A DNA stretch of 64,000 nucleotides from SYIM01 sp041182885. GTDB taxonomy: Bacteria; Pseudomonadota; Gammaproteobacteria; Burkholderiales; Burkholderiaceae_E. A program made the position numbers and the translations under genes. The stretch is taken from contig JBMSQB010000002.1 of the NCBI GenBank assembly GCA_049423065.1, positions 62,001-126,000 on the forward strand, in the 5' to 3' direction. Below are positions 25,197 through 34,812 of this stretch, piece by piece (positions within the stretch are counted from its first letter, which is position 1; each line of letters opens with the position of its first letter). The notes below the pieces were generated by a model, which saw only the letters and a program-made list of their open reading frames with translations, did no database searches and was not told the origin of the DNA.

Positions 25197-25583
25197 TTGG
25201 ACACGCCCGCCTCACTTCGCTACACCGACTCGCACGAATGGGTCCGCACCGACGCGGACGGCTGCGTCACGATCGGCATCACGGCCCATGCGCAGGATCA
25301 ACTCGGTGAGCTTGTCTATGTCGAGTTGCCGGCGATCGGTCGCGGCCTCAACCGGGGCGAAGCCTTCGCGGTGGTGGAATCCACCAAGGCCGCTTCTGAC
25401 GTCTACGCGCCCATTGATGGCGAAGTGGTCGAGGTGAACAGCGCGCTCGCCGATACGCCGCAAAGCGTCAACAGTTCGCCCTACGATGCGGGTTGGCTGA
25501 TCCGGGTGCGGCCTGCCAACGCCTCGCAGATCGATTCCCTGCTCTCGGCCGAGGCCTATCTCGCTGGCCCCGGCGCGCCCTGA
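25197..25583 (+). CDS. gcvH: Glycine cleavage system H protein
   Basis: This 128-residue lipoyl carrier shuttles the aminomethyl group between GcvP and GcvT. The lipoylated lysine is in VESTKAASDVYAP. The start is TTG 25197: AGGAG lies 8 nt upstream and the protein then begins at the usual place before LRYTDSHEWV. The longer frame upstream runs through the riboswitch and is not coding. It heads gcvH-gcvP-gcvT. Confidence 0.95.
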   Translation: MDTPASLRYTDSHEWVRTDADGCVTIGITAHAQDQLGELVYVELPAIGRGLNRGEAFAVVESTKAASDVYAPIDGEVVEVNSALADTPQSVNSSPYDAGWLIRVRPANASQIDSLLSAEAYLAGPGAP

Positions 25584-25597
25584 GCGGAGGGTAAGGA

Positions 25598-28522
25598 ATG
25601 AGCCTTCACGAAACCATCGGCCGCGGCCTCGCCTCGCTCACCGGCGACGACGCTTTCCATGCGCGCCATATCGGGCCGGCAGGCGAGGACGAACGCGCCA
25701 TGCTGGAAGCGCTTGGCCTCACCACGCGTGACGCGCTGATCGACGCAACGGTGCCGGAATCCATTCGTCTCCGCACCCCGCTTGCGCTGCCCGAGCCCGC
25801 ATCGGACACCGCTGCGCTCGCCGAACTGCGCGCCATTGCCGCGCGCAACCAGGTGTGGCGGAGCTACATTGGCGCCGGCTATCACGGCACCCTCACGCCT
25901 GAACCCATCCGGCGAAACGTACTGGAAAATCCGGGCTGGTATACCGCCTATACCCCTTATCAGGCCGAGATTGCGCAGGGCCGGCTCGAGGCTCTCCTCA
26001 ACTTTCAGCAGATGGTGATCGACCTCACCGGCCTGCCGATCGCCAATGCATCACTCCTCGATGAAGCGACCGCCGCCGCGGAAGCGATGGCAATTGCACG
26101 GCGAGGGTCGAAAGCCGCATCGAACCGCTATCTGGTCGATATCGGGACACACCCGCAGGTCGTCGCGGTGCTGCGCACCCGCGCACGCTGGCTGGGCTGG
26201 GAGCTTGAACTGACCGACGCCTCCGTGCCCGGTGCCTGCGATCGCGAATTTTTCGGCGCCCATCTGCAGTTGCCCGATACACGTGGGCGGCTTTGCGACT
26301 GGACACCGGTCATCGATACGCTTCATGCCCGGGGCGCGCTCGTGACCATCGGTTGCGACCCGCTTGCGAGCCTCGTGGTTCGCTCGCCCGGTTCGCTGGG
26401 CGCCGATATTGCAATCGGCTCGGCACAGCGCTTCGGTGTGCCGCTGGGTTATGGCGGACCGCACGCGGCATTCATGGCGGTTCGCGAATCACTCGTCCGG
26501 ATGATGCCCGGCCGCATCATTGGCGTGTCGCACGATGCGGCTGGCAAACCCGCGTTGCGGATGGCGCTCCAGACACGCGAACAACATATCCGGCGCGACA
26601 AGGCGACCAGCAATGTCTGCACCGCACAGGCCCTGCTTGCCAATATGGCGGGCTTCTATGCCGTCTGGCATGGGCCTCAGGGGCTGTTGCGAATTGCGCT
26701 TCGCGTGAACGCCATGGGGCGGTTGCTTGCGCAACTGGTGGCCCCCGCGGGGCTTCGCCCAGTCTACGATCACTGGTTCGATACGCTCACATTCGACGCT
26801 GGAACTGCGCACGCCGCAGCGCTTGCCCGCGCCCAGGCGCTTGCCATCAACCTGCGCGACCTTGCCGCGGAAGGTGCGCGAGGCCTCCTGGGCATCGCGC
26901 TCGATGAAACCGTCACGCTCGCCGATGTTGCTGATCTGGCCTATGTGCTCACCGGCGACCGGCCCCAGCCCGCTTTGCTGGATGCGCTTGCCGCCACCAT
27001 CGAAATCGAGCCCGCAACCGTACCCGATTCGCTTCGCCGTCGCGACGCGGTCCTCACCCATCCGGTGTTCAGCCGTCATCACAGCGAAACCGAGTTTGTC
27101 CGCTATCTCAAGCGACTCGAGAACCGTGACCTGTCGCTCGTGCACGCCATGATTCCGCTTGGCTCCTGCACCATGAAGCTGAATGCCGCCGCGGAAATGG
27201 CGCCCGTCAGCTGGCCCGAGTTCGCCAATCTTCATCCCTTTGCGCCGCCCGGGCAGGCCGAGGGCTATCGGGTCATGCTGTCGCAGCTGGGTCAATGGCT
27301 CTGCGCCATCACCGGATTTGCAGCAGTTTCGTTTCAGCCCAATTCCGGTGCGCAGGGCGAATACGCAGGCCTTCTCGCCATCCGCAACTGGCAGATCGCA
27401 CGGGGCGAGCAGGCGCGCGATGTCTGTCTGATCCCTTCATCGGCGCACGGCACCAACCCCGCCACTGCGCAGATGATGGGCCTGAAGATCGTGGTGGTCG
27501 CCTGCGATGCGCAGGGCAACATCGACGCCGCGGACCTGCGCGCGAAGATCGACGCACATCGCGAGAAACTGTGTGCGCTGATGGTCACCTATCCTTCCAC
27601 ACACGGCGTGTTCGAAGCGGCAATCCGCGACGTCTGTGGCTGGGTTCATGAGGCAGGCGGTCAGGTCTACATGGACGGAGCAAACCTGAACGCGCAGGCC
27701 GGGCTCACCCAGCCCGCGCTCATCGGCGCCGATGTCTGTCACATGAATCTGCACAAGACCTTCTGCATCCCGCATGGCGGCGGCGGGCCGGGCATGGGTC
27801 CGATCGCGGTGGCGGCGCATCTTGCTCCGCATCTGCCCGAAGACCCGTTCACCGCGGGCGCCCGGTCGGTCAGTGCAGACCCATCGGCCGGCTCGGTGTC
27901 GGCAGCACCTTTTGGGAGCGCGCTCATCACCACCATCTCCTGGATGTACATCCGGATGATGGGCGCAGGCGGCATTCGCGCAGCCACCGAGGTCGCGATC
28001 CTGAATGCGAATTACATCGCCGCGCGGCTGTCACCCTGTTTCCCGGTGCTCTACACCGGTGAACACGGCCGGGTGGCACACGAATGCATCCTCGATCTGC
28101 GGCATCTGAAGGCGCAGTACGGCGTCACGGCAGAGGACGTTGCGAAGCGTCTGATGGACTACGGCTTTCATGCGCCCACGCTTTCGTTTCCGGTGGCGGA
28201 CACGCTGATGATCGAACCCACCGAGTCCGAACCCAAGGCCGAGCTCGATCGCTTCTGCGAGGCCATGATTGCCATTCACGGCGAGTTGCAGGCAATCGCC
28301 TCGGGCGAGTTTGACCGACTGGACAACCCCCTCAAGCAGGCGCCGCACACCGCCACCGAACTGGCGGGTGAATGGACCCACCCCTATTCGCGCGAGCGTG
28401 CGGCGTTTCCGCTTGAGTGGATCCGGGGCGCCAAGTTCTGGCCCTCGGTCAAGCGGATCGACAACGCGGCAGGCGACCGGCAACTGGTCTGCAGTTGCCC
28501 GCCGCCTGGCGACTATCAGTGA
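25598..28522 (+). CDS. gcvP: Glycine dehydrogenase (decarboxylating), P protein
   Basis: This 974-residue single-chain P protein has the two fused halves of the homodimeric type. The PLP lysine is in [19 protein letters not shown] in the C-terminal half. It decarboxylates glycine and loads the aminomethyl group on GcvH. ATG 25598 has GGAGGGTAAGGA upstream, a strong site. It lies 14 bp after gcvH. Confidence 0.97.
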   Translation: MSLHETIGRGLASLTGDDAFHARHIGPAGEDERAMLEALGLTTRDALIDATVPESIRLRTPLALPEPASDTAALAELRAIAARNQVWRSYIGAGYHGTLTPEPIRRNVLENPGWYTAYTPYQAEIAQGRLEALLNFQQMVIDLTGLPIANASLLDEATAAAEAMAIARRGSKAASNRYLVDIGTHPQVVAVLRTRARWLGWELELTDASVPGACDREFFGAHLQLPDTRGRLCDWTPVIDTLHARGALVTIGCDPLASLVVRSPGSLGADIAIGSAQRFGVPLGYGGPHAAFMAVRESLVRMMPGRIIGVSHDAAGKPALRMALQTREQHIRRDKATSNVCTAQALLANMAGFYAVWHGPQGLLRIALRVNAMGRLLAQLVAPAGLRPVYDHWFDTLTFDAGTAHAAALARAQALAINLRDLAAEGARGLLGIALDETVTLADVADLAYVLTGDRPQPALLDALAATIEIEPATVPDSLRRRDAVLTHPVFSRHHSETEFVRYLKRLENRDLSLVHAMIPLGSCTMKLNAAAEMAPVSWPEFANLHPFAPPGQAEGYRVMLSQLGQWLCAITGFAAVSFQPNSGAQGEYAGLLAIRNWQIARGEQARDVCLIPSSAHGTNPATAQMMGLKIVVVACDAQGNIDAADLRAKIDAHREKLCALMVTYPSTHGVFEAAIRDVCGWVHEAGGQVYMDGANLNAQAGLTQPALIGADVCHMNLHKTFCIPHGGGGPGMGPIAVAAHLAPHLPEDPFTAGARSVSADPSAGSVSAAPFGSALITTISWMYIRMMGAGGIRAATEVAILNANYIAARLSPCFPVLYTGEHGRVAHECILDLRHLKAQYGVTAEDVAKRLMDYGFHAPTLSFPVADTLMIEPTESEPKAELDRFCEAMIAIHGELQAIASGEFDRLDNPLKQAPHTATELAGEWTHPYSRERAAFPLEWIRGAKFWPSVKRIDNAAGDRQLVCSCPPPGDYQ

Positions 28523-28533
28523 GCGGCTTCGTG

Positions 28534-29682
28534 ATGACGGACTCTGCTTCCTCCCAGATCCTTGAGCTGCCGCTCGGGGCGCTCCACCGGGAACTCGGCG
28601 CCCGCATGGGTCCGTTTGCCGGGTTTGCCATGCCGATCCAGTATCCGGCCGGACTCAAGGCCGAGCACCTCCACACCCGGCACGCAGCGGGTCTGTTTGA
28701 TGTCTCTCACATGGGGCAGCTGCGGCTGCGTGCCCATGACGGCTCGCTTGCCACGCTCACGCAGGCAATCGAGCGTGCGCTCCCGATCGACTGCGATGGC
28801 TGGCCCTCCGGGCAGCAACGCTATTCACTGCTGCTCAATGATCAGGGCGGAATCGAAGACGACCTGATGCTGGTGCTTCGACAGGATCCCGTCGAAGGTC
28901 CCGAGATCAGGATGGTGGTCAACGCCTCCAACCGCCGTGCAGACCTGGCGCGGCTCCGGGGGTTGTGCCCGGAGCTGCTGATCGAGGAGATCGACGCGGC
29001 ACTGCTCGCGCTCCAGGGGCCGGCGGCGGAACGCGTGCTGGCAACACTCGACCCCCGTGCGGCGACGCCGGTCTTCATGCAGGCCTGCGAGCTCACGCTC
29101 GATCGCGCCACCTGTTTTGCCACACGCTCGGGCTACACCGGCGAAGACGGCTACGAAATCTCGGTGCCGCTTGATGCAGCGCCCGGGGTGGCGCGGCGTC
29201 TGCTAGCCGACCCGGCGGTCCAGCCTGTGGGGCTGGGCGCTCGCGACACGCTGCGCCTGGAAGCGGGGCTTCCGCTGCACGGCAACGACATCTCGCCCTC
29301 GACCAGTCCGATCGAGGCCGGGCTCGCCTTTGCGATCGCGCGGGCGCGACGCGCAGGCGGCGCGAAAGCAGGCGGCTTTCCCGGGGCGGCGCGCGTGCTG
29401 GCCGAGCTCGCGCACGGGGCGCCACGGCAGCTGATCGGGCTCAGCTCAAGTGAGGGCATCCCGGTTCGTGCGCACGCGGCAGTGGTGGATGCTTCTGACC
29501 GCGTGGTGGGTGAAGTCACGAGCGGCACGATCTCGCCCACACTTGGCAAGGCGGTCATGCTCGCGCTCGTGGAACGCAAGGGCTTGGCGGCGGACGCTTT
29601 GCTTCGAGCGGTGGTGCGCGACAAGCGTCCCTTGCTGGAGCGGGTCACGCTACCGTTCGTCCCTAAACGGTATCGGCGCTAG
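28534..29682 (+). CDS. gcvT: Glycine cleavage system aminomethyltransferase (T protein)
   Basis: This 382-residue tetrahydrofolate-dependent protein releases ammonia and forms methylene-THF. Family segments include AGLFDVSHMGQL, SGYTGEDGYEI and GLGARDTLRLEAGLPLHGND. ATG 28534 is preferred; an in-frame GTG at 28519 overlapping the gcvP stop would add five residues. A small Ala/Gly/Arg-rich stretch near residue 275 is unusual but does not break the frame. It is the last gene of the operon, whereas gcvT is first in many other bacteria. Confidence 0.95.
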   Translation: MTDSASSQILELPLGALHRELGARMGPFAGFAMPIQYPAGLKAEHLHTRHAAGLFDVSHMGQLRLRAHDGSLATLTQAIERALPIDCDGWPSGQQRYSLLLNDQGGIEDDLMLVLRQDPVEGPEIRMVVNASNRRADLARLRGLCPELLIEEIDAALLALQGPAAERVLATLDPRAATPVFMQACELTLDRATCFATRSGYTGEDGYEISVPLDAAPGVARRLLADPAVQPVGLGARDTLRLEAGLPLHGNDISPSTSPIEAGLAFAIARARRAGGAKAGGFPGAARVLAELAHGAPRQLIGLSSSEGIPVRAHAAVVDASDRVVGEVTSGTISPTLGKAVMLALVERKGLAADALLRAVVRDKRPLLERVTLPFVPKRYRR

Positions 29683-29854
29683 CGCATCAAGCGCGATCTC
29701 GCGGGGGCTGGACGGTGGTTTCGTATCGCCTGCGCAGCTTCTTCATGGGGCTCGCCCATGGCGCCCATTCCGTACACCGTTTGACTTAGCTAACGCGCCT
29801 AGTCTAGTCTTGCTCGACTCGATGCCTCAGGGCACTCTGCCAGGACTCCGTCCC

Positions 29855-30088
29855 ATGCCCACCACCGTGAACGTCCACGAAGCCAAAACCCACTTGTCCC
29901 GGCTCCTCGAAAGGGTCGAGGCCGGCGAGGAAATCATCATCGCCCGGTCCGGTCAGCCCTGCGCGCGGCTTGTTCCGCTCGCCGACAACCCATCCGCGCG
30001 TCAACCCGGCCGCCTGCGTGGTCAGGTCTCGCCTGCCTTTTTCGACCCGCTGCCCGAAGCCGAGCTCGCTGCCTGGGAGCCCGAATAA
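29855..30088 (+). CDS. Phd/YefM-family antitoxin
   Basis: This 77-residue protein starts MPTTVNVHEAKTHLSRLLERV and has EEIIIARSGQPCARLVPL, the Phd/YefM DNA-binding fold. A TTGACT-like -35 element lies about 70 bp upstream. It is followed 3 bp later by a PIN-domain toxin, a common pairing. Confidence 0.88.
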   Translation: MPTTVNVHEAKTHLSRLLERVEAGEEIIIARSGQPCARLVPLADNPSARQPGRLRGQVSPAFFDPLPEAELAAWEPE

Positions 30089-30091
30089 CCC

Positions 30092-30475
30092 ATGCGCCTG
30101 CTGCTCGACACCCATGTGCTCGTCTGGTGGTGGACCAATGATCCGCGGCTGAGCCACGGCGCCCGGAAGGCGATCAGCCGCGAGTCCAACGACATTCTGG
30201 TCAGCGCGGCCAGCGCGTGGGAACTGGCCACCAAACAACGGCTCGGCAAACTGGGGCTGCCCGATGCAGTCGATCGCTTCGGTGAACTGTGCGCGGCCGA
30301 CGGGTTCTCGCATCTGGCCGTCAGCTGGGCCCACGCACAGCAGGCCGGCGCCTACCGGCTGGCGCACCGCGACCCATTCGACCGCCTGCTCGCCGCCCAA
30401 GCCGAGCTTGAACGGCTCACGCTCATCACCGCTGACCCTGCGCTCGCCGCATTTCCGGCCAAGCGCTTGTGGTGA
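30092..30475 (+). CDS. PIN-domain toxin paired with the Phd-type antitoxin
   Basis: This 127-residue VapC-family ribonuclease has acidic metal-binding residues in LLLDTHVLVWWW, SAWELATK and HRDPFDRLLAAQA. Such toxins cut RNA, often tRNA or rRNA. The pairing with a Phd antitoxin rather than VapB is common for this PIN subgroup. Confidence 0.88.
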   Translation: MRLLLDTHVLVWWWTNDPRLSHGARKAISRESNDILVSAASAWELATKQRLGKLGLPDAVDRFGELCAADGFSHLAVSWAHAQQAGAYRLAHRDPFDRLLAAQAELERLTLITADPALAAFPAKRLW

Positions 30476-30496
30476 TTGACGCCCTGCATTAATAAA

Positions 30497-30518
30497 TATA
30501 TCTTTTTGGTATATCTTT
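30497..30518 (+). repeat. AT-rich direct repeats upstream of the VapB-like gene
   Basis: TATATCTTT occurs twice, 13 bp apart, in a 30-bp AT-rich island inside GC-rich DNA, just before the GGAG ribosome site of the antitoxin gene. It likely holds the promoter and operator of the module. Confidence 0.5.
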
Positions 30519-30537
30519 CCTCGTATCCGGAGTACCC

Positions 30538-30783
30538 GTGGAAACAGCCAAACTCTTCTGGTCAGGCCGTTCGCAAGCCGTGCGACTGCCCAAGGAATTC
30601 CGTATCGAGGGTACCGAGGTGCGCATCCGTCGCCAGGGTGCGGCCATCGTTCTTGAACCCATCCCGCCCGACTGGGCCTGGCTCGACGCGCTCGCCGGGC
30701 CGCTGGACGCCGACTTCCGGCAGGCGGCACTGGAACAACCCGCGCTCACCGACCGACCAGAGCTGGACCAGCTCTTCGAGTAG
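30538..30783 (+). CDS. vapB: VapB-like antitoxin, AbrB fold
   Basis: This 81-residue protein starts METAKLFWSGRSQAVRLPKE, typical for VapB of the VapBC type, with a C-terminal toxin-binding tail. GTG 30538 has CGGAG seven bases upstream. The toxin gene begins 16 bp after its stop. Confidence 0.9.
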   Translation: METAKLFWSGRSQAVRLPKEFRIEGTEVRIRRQGAAIVLEPIPPDWAWLDALAGPLDADFRQAALEQPALTDRPELDQLFE

Positions 30784-30799
30784 CCTCGGGCCCGCAGCA

Positions 30800-31210
30800 A
30801 TGCGATATCTGCTCGACACCAACGCCGTCATCGCGCTTCTGAATGACCCCGCGGGCCGGGTGTCCCGGAAGCTTCGCTCACGTCCGCCAGCTGATGTGGG
30901 CATCAGCGTCGTGGTCATGCATGAACTGTATTTCGGAGCCTTCAAGAGCGCTCGGCGAGACCGCAATCTGGCCCTGGTCGATGCACTTCAGTTCGAGGTT
31001 CTCGAGCTTGACGCGGCCGACGCGCGTCACTCAGGCGAAATCCGCGCATGGCTCGCGGCCCGCGGGACGCCCATCGGTCCGTTTGACGTTCTGATCGCAG
31101 GCCAGGCCCGCGCTCGCGGGCTGACGCTGGTTTCGGAGAACCTGCGCGAATTCGCGCGCGTTCCTGGTCTGAAAACCGAGGGCTGGGGAGACGCCCCCGC
31201 CCCCAGTTGA
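30800..31210 (+). CDS. vapC: VapC-like PIN-domain ribonuclease toxin
   Basis: This 136-residue toxin starts MRYLLDTNAVIALLN, with the first metal-binding Asp, and continues with VVVMHELYFGA and GPFDVLIAGQARARG, carrying the other acidic residues. The family usually cleaves initiator tRNA. ATG 30800 begins at the normal family start; a longer in-frame extension upstream overlaps vapB and is not coding. Confidence 0.9.
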   Translation: MRYLLDTNAVIALLNDPAGRVSRKLRSRPPADVGISVVVMHELYFGAFKSARRDRNLALVDALQFEVLELDAADARHSGEIRAWLAARGTPIGPFDVLIAGQARARGLTLVSENLREFARVPGLKTEGWGDAPAPS

Positions 31211-31213
31211 CCC

Positions 31214-32626
31214 TCACACCCGAAAAATCTTCCCCGGATTCATGATGTCGTCCGGGTCCAGCGCCCGCTTGATTGCCCGCATCAGATCGAGCGCATCATC
31301 GCCCGCCTCTTCTTCCAGAAAGCCGATCTTGTGGAGCCCCACGCCGTGCTCGCCGGTGCAGGTGCCGTCCATTGCAAGCGCAAGCCGCACGATCTCGTCA
31401 TTGAGCCGTTCGGCCTCGGCCACTTCGTTGGCATCATCGGCATTGATGAGCGCCACCGCGTGAAAATTGCCGTCGCCCACATGACCCAGCAGCATGGTGG
31501 GAAAGCTCGCCGTATCAAGAATGCGCCGAGCGCCGCTGATTGAATCGGCCAGCCGCGAAATCGGCACACATGTGTCAGTCGAAATTGCACGACAGCCAGG
31601 CCGCACCTGCAGGCACGAGAAATACGCCTTGTGGCGCGCGTCCCAGAGGCGGTTGCGGTCCTCGGGGCGCGTGGCCCATTCGAAGTCCTGGCCGCCGTGC
31701 TCGGCTGCGAGCGCCTGCACGGTCTCGGCCTGCTCGCGAACACCCGCCTCGGAGCCGTGGAACTCGAAGAACAGCGTGTGCTGCTCGCGAAGGCCGAGCT
31801 TGCTCGCCGCGTTGACCGCGCGGATCGTGTTCTCGCAAAGATATTCGCTTCGCGCAATGGGTACGCCCAGCTGGATGGTCTGAATCACCGTGCGGACCGC
31901 CGCCTCGAGACTCGGGAAATTCACCACCGCCGCCGACATCGCTTCCGGCACCGGATAAAGCTTCACCGTCACCTCGGTGATCACCCCCAGCGTGCCTTCC
32001 GATCCCACAAAGAGGCGCGTGAGGTCATAGCCCGCCGACGATTTTTTTGCGCGGCTGCCGGTCCGGATCACTTTGCCGTCGGCGCTCACGACCGTGAGCC
32101 CCAGCACGTTCTCCCGCATGGTGCCGTAACGAACCGCATTGGTGCCGGAGGCGCGCGTGGCCGACATGCCGCCCAGCGAGGCATCCGCCCCGGGATCGAT
32201 CGGAAAGAACAACCCCTCGCCTCGGATCGCCTCGTTCAGCTGCTTCCGGGTAACGCCCGCCTGGACCGTGGCAGTGAGATCCTCTGCATTGATCGAGACC
32301 ACCGCATTCATTCGCGACACGTCGACGCTGACCCCGCCCTGCACCGCGAGAAGGTGCCCCTCGAGCGACGACCCCGCGCCATACGGGATCACCGGCACCT
32401 TGTGCGCGCGGCAGAGCGCGACCGCCGCGGCCACGTCATCGGTGGACTCGGCATAGACCACCGCATCGGGTGGGGTCACCGGAAACGGAGACTCGTCGCG
32501 CCCGTGGTGTTCGCAGACCGCGCGAGCGGTACTGAAGCGATCGCCAAAACGCGCCCGCAGCGCGGACGCAAGCGAATCGGGCAGGGGGCGGCGCAACGAC
32601 TGCGCAACCGCATAGGGATGGTTCAT
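31214..32626 (-). CDS. dld: D-lactate dehydrogenase, FAD-linked (cytochrome type)
   Basis: This 470-residue FAD oxidase has the PCMH domain (VPVIPYGAGSSLEGHLLA and GGMSATRASGTNAVRYGTM) and C-terminal GHVGDGNFHA and TCTGEHGVGLHK. It is closer to D-lactate dehydrogenases than to GlcD and lacks GlcE/F partners. It would pass electrons from D-lactate to cytochrome c or quinone. ATG 32626 has GGGAG upstream. It converges with vapC, 3 bp between stops. Confidence 0.88.
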   Translation of the reverse strand: MNHPYAVAQSLRRPLPDSLASALRARFGDRFSTARAVCEHHGRDESPFPVTPPDAVVYAESTDDVAAAVALCRAHKVPVIPYGAGSSLEGHLLAVQGGVSVDVSRMNAVVSINAEDLTATVQAGVTRKQLNEAIRGEGLFFPIDPGADASLGGMSATRASGTNAVRYGTMRENVLGLTVVSADGKVIRTGSRAKKSSAGYDLTRLFVGSEGTLGVITEVTVKLYPVPEAMSAAVVNFPSLEAAVRTVIQTIQLGVPIARSEYLCENTIRAVNAASKLGLREQHTLFFEFHGSEAGVREQAETVQALAAEHGGQDFEWATRPEDRNRLWDARHKAYFSCLQVRPGCRAISTDTCVPISRLADSISGARRILDTASFPTMLLGHVGDGNFHAVALINADDANEVAEAERLNDEIVRLALAMDGTCTGEHGVGLHKIGFLEEEAGDDALDLMRAIKRALDPDDIMNPGKIFRV

Positions 32627-32814
32627 CAGCGGACTCCCGTGGGTGATACCGGATTGTAGGGCGCGCACCGGGATCGTGCAGCACGCCCTGTCGTGGCGCA
32701 GCCGGGCAGACCTCCGTGCGCATGGGTGCCAACGGCGGGGCCCACCGCAGCCCTCGGATGAGGCGGCGACCCTGCGCAATCCCCCGCTTCCTCGCCCTGG
32801 CCCGCACTTTGCCT

Positions 32815-32820
32815 GATAAT
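32815..32820 (+). promoter_or_regulatory. Putative -10 element for the SsuABC-type operon
   Basis: GATAAT lies 67 bp before the binding-protein start in a 260-bp divergent gap (32627-32886). A clear -35 is not seen. I see no other gene, repeat or RNA structure in this gap. Confidence 0.35.
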
Positions 32821-32886
32821 GGATGTTTGTCCGCACCGCTCAGCAGGCTTGACACTCCCAAACCCACACACAAAAAGGGCCGCCTC

Positions 32887-33921
32887 ATGAAACACATGCT
32901 CAGTCGCCTTGCCGCCGTCGCTCTGGCCGCCAGCACCCTCACCGCGCTGCCCGCCGCCGCGCAGGAGACCAAGATCAAGTTCCAGCTCGACTGGCGATTC
33001 GAGGGCCCGTCGGCCTTCTTCCTCGCCGGCCGCGCCAAGGGCTATTTCCAGCAGGAAAAACTCGACGTCACCGTCGATGCCGGCAACGGCTCGGGCAACG
33101 CCGTCAACCGGGTCGCCTCGGGCACCTATGAAATGGGCTTTGCCGATCTGGCCGCGCTCATGGAGTTCGTGGGCAACAACCCCACCGCGCCCAGCAAGCC
33201 CGTAGCCATCATGATGGTCTACAACAACACCCCCGCGGCGGTACTCGCGCTCAAGAAATCCGGCATCAAATCGCCAGCCGACCTGAACGGCAAGAAGCTC
33301 GGCGCACCGGTGTTCGACGCCGGCCGCAAGGCTTTCCCCATCTTCGCCAAGGCCAACAACCTGAACCTGCCGTCCATCCAGTGGACCGCCATGGACCCGC
33401 CGCTTCGCGAAACCATGCTCGCGCGCGGCGACGTCGACGCCATCACCGGGTTCACCTTCACGTCGCTCCTCAACCTGAACGCGCGAGGCGTGAAGGACGC
33501 AGACGTGGTGGTTCTGCCCTACCCCGAGTTTGGCGTGAAGCTCTACGGCAACGCGATCATCGCCTCCGAAGAGTTCATGAAGAAGAACCCCGAAGCGGTC
33601 AAGGCGTTCCTGCGGGCGTTCACCAGGGCAGCCAAAGACGTGATCGCCGATCCGGATGGCTCGATTGCCTTCGTGAAGCAGCGCGATGCGATCATCGACG
33701 AGGCGCTTGAAAAGCGTCGTCTGCGCCTGGCGATCGATACCGCCATTGTCACGCCTGACGCGCGCGCCGAAACCTTCGGTGATGTCAACCCGGCGCGACT
33801 TGCGCTGATGGCCTCCCAGGTTGCCGACGCCTTCGCCACCAAGACCCGCATCGATCCCGACCAGATCTGGAATGGCAGTTTCCTGCCCAGCAAGGAGCAA
33901 CGCAACATTCTCGGGAAATAA
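32887..33921 (+). CDS. ABC transporter periplasmic binding protein, SsuA/NMT1 type
   Basis: This 344-residue protein has an N-terminal signal peptide (cleavage likely after LPAAAA/Q near residue 25) and the NMT1/ThiY/SsuA fold, with KIKFQLDWRFEGPSAFF at the mature start. Similar proteins bind sulphonates, nitrate, taurine or pyrimidine precursors; the DWRFEGP start resembles ThiY-like members. The ligand is not assignable. ATPase and permease genes follow directly. Confidence 0.85.
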   Translation: MKHMLSRLAAVALAASTLTALPAAAQETKIKFQLDWRFEGPSAFFLAGRAKGYFQQEKLDVTVDAGNGSGNAVNRVASGTYEMGFADLAALMEFVGNNPTAPSKPVAIMMVYNNTPAAVLALKKSGIKSPADLNGKKLGAPVFDAGRKAFPIFAKANNLNLPSIQWTAMDPPLRETMLARGDVDAITGFTFTSLLNLNARGVKDADVVVLPYPEFGVKLYGNAIIASEEFMKKNPEAVKAFLRAFTRAAKDVIADPDGSIAFVKQRDAIIDEALEKRRLRLAIDTAIVTPDARAETFGDVNPARLALMASQVADAFATKTRIDPDQIWNGSFLPSKEQRNILGK

Positions 33922-33925
33922 GCCG

Positions 33926-34792
33926 ATGACCTCGGCTGCCTCCGCGCAGGAAGACCGCAGCGCCGCGATCGCGGCGGCTGCGGCCAGCATCCCTCAGGAC
34001 GAGCGATTCGTCGACTTTGACGGCGTCTGGCTCGCCTATGACCCCACATTGCTTGCGCGAGGCGAATTCGCGGTCGAAGACATCTCGCTCAGCACCCGTC
34101 CTGGCGAGTTCATCGCCATCGTGGGCCCGTCCGGGTGCGGCAAGTCCACCTTCATGAAGCTCGCCACCGGGCTGAAAATGCCCAGCCGCGGCAACATCCG
34201 GATCGGTGGTCAGTCGGTCAGTGGCCCGCTCAAGATCGTGGGTATGGCATTTCAGGCGCCCACGCTGCTGCCCTGGCGCACCACGCTCGACAACGTGCTC
34301 CTGCCGCTTGAAATCGTCGAGCCCTACCGCTCGCAGTTTCGCGCCAAACGCGAAGAATTCGCCGAGCGGGCGCGCAGGCTGCTCGGAACGGTGGGCCTGC
34401 AGGGCTACGAAGACAAGTTCCCGTGGCAACTGTCGGGCGGCATGCAGCAGCGCGCCTCCATCTGCCGAGCGCTCATCCATGAGCCCCGCATGCTGCTGCT
34501 CGATGAGCCGTTCGGGGCCCTGGATGCGTTCACGCGCGAAGAGCTCTGGAATGTGCTGCGCGACCTCTGGACCGAGCAGCGCTTCAACGTCATCCTGGTC
34601 ACGCACGATCTGCGCGAAGCGGTCTATCTCGCCGACACCGTCTATGTGATGAGCAAGCGGCCGGGCCGGCTGGTGGAGCGACGTGCCATCGATCTGCCGC
34701 GACCGCGCGATCTCGAAATCACCTACACCCCGCAGTTCACCGACATCGTTCACGAACTGCGTGCGCGCATCGGCGCCATCCGCAAGACCTGA
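33926..34792 (+). CDS. ABC transporter ATPase, SsuB/TauB type
   Basis: This 288-residue ATPase has Walker A GPSGCGKST, signature LSGGMQQRASICRAL, Walker B MLLLDEPFGALDA and switch His in VTHDLREA. It begins 4 bp after the binding-protein stop. About 30 extra residues precede the usual domain start. It powers the importer made with the next gene. Confidence 0.92.
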   Translation: MTSAASAQEDRSAAIAAAAASIPQDERFVDFDGVWLAYDPTLLARGEFAVEDISLSTRPGEFIAIVGPSGCGKSTFMKLATGLKMPSRGNIRIGGQSVSGPLKIVGMAFQAPTLLPWRTTLDNVLLPLEIVEPYRSQFRAKREEFAERARRLLGTVGLQGYEDKFPWQLSGGMQQRASICRALIHEPRMLLLDEPFGALDAFTREELWNVLRDLWTEQRFNVILVTHDLREAVYLADTVYVMSKRPGRLVERRAIDLPRPRDLEITYTPQFTDIVHELRARIGAIRKT

Positions 34793-34812
34793 GCCCCAAC
34801 AGGACCCAGCCC

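Noticed and set aside
29683..29854. Gene remnant or mobile element end between gcvT and the Phd-type antitoxin
   Set aside because: No coding similarity, inverted repeats or target duplications were seen; only a TTGACT promoter-like hexamer.
32627..32886. Possible small RNA or riboswitch in the dld-ssuA-like divergent gap
   Set aside because: No conserved aptamer blocks, strong hairpins or terminator were seen; only a GATAAT element.
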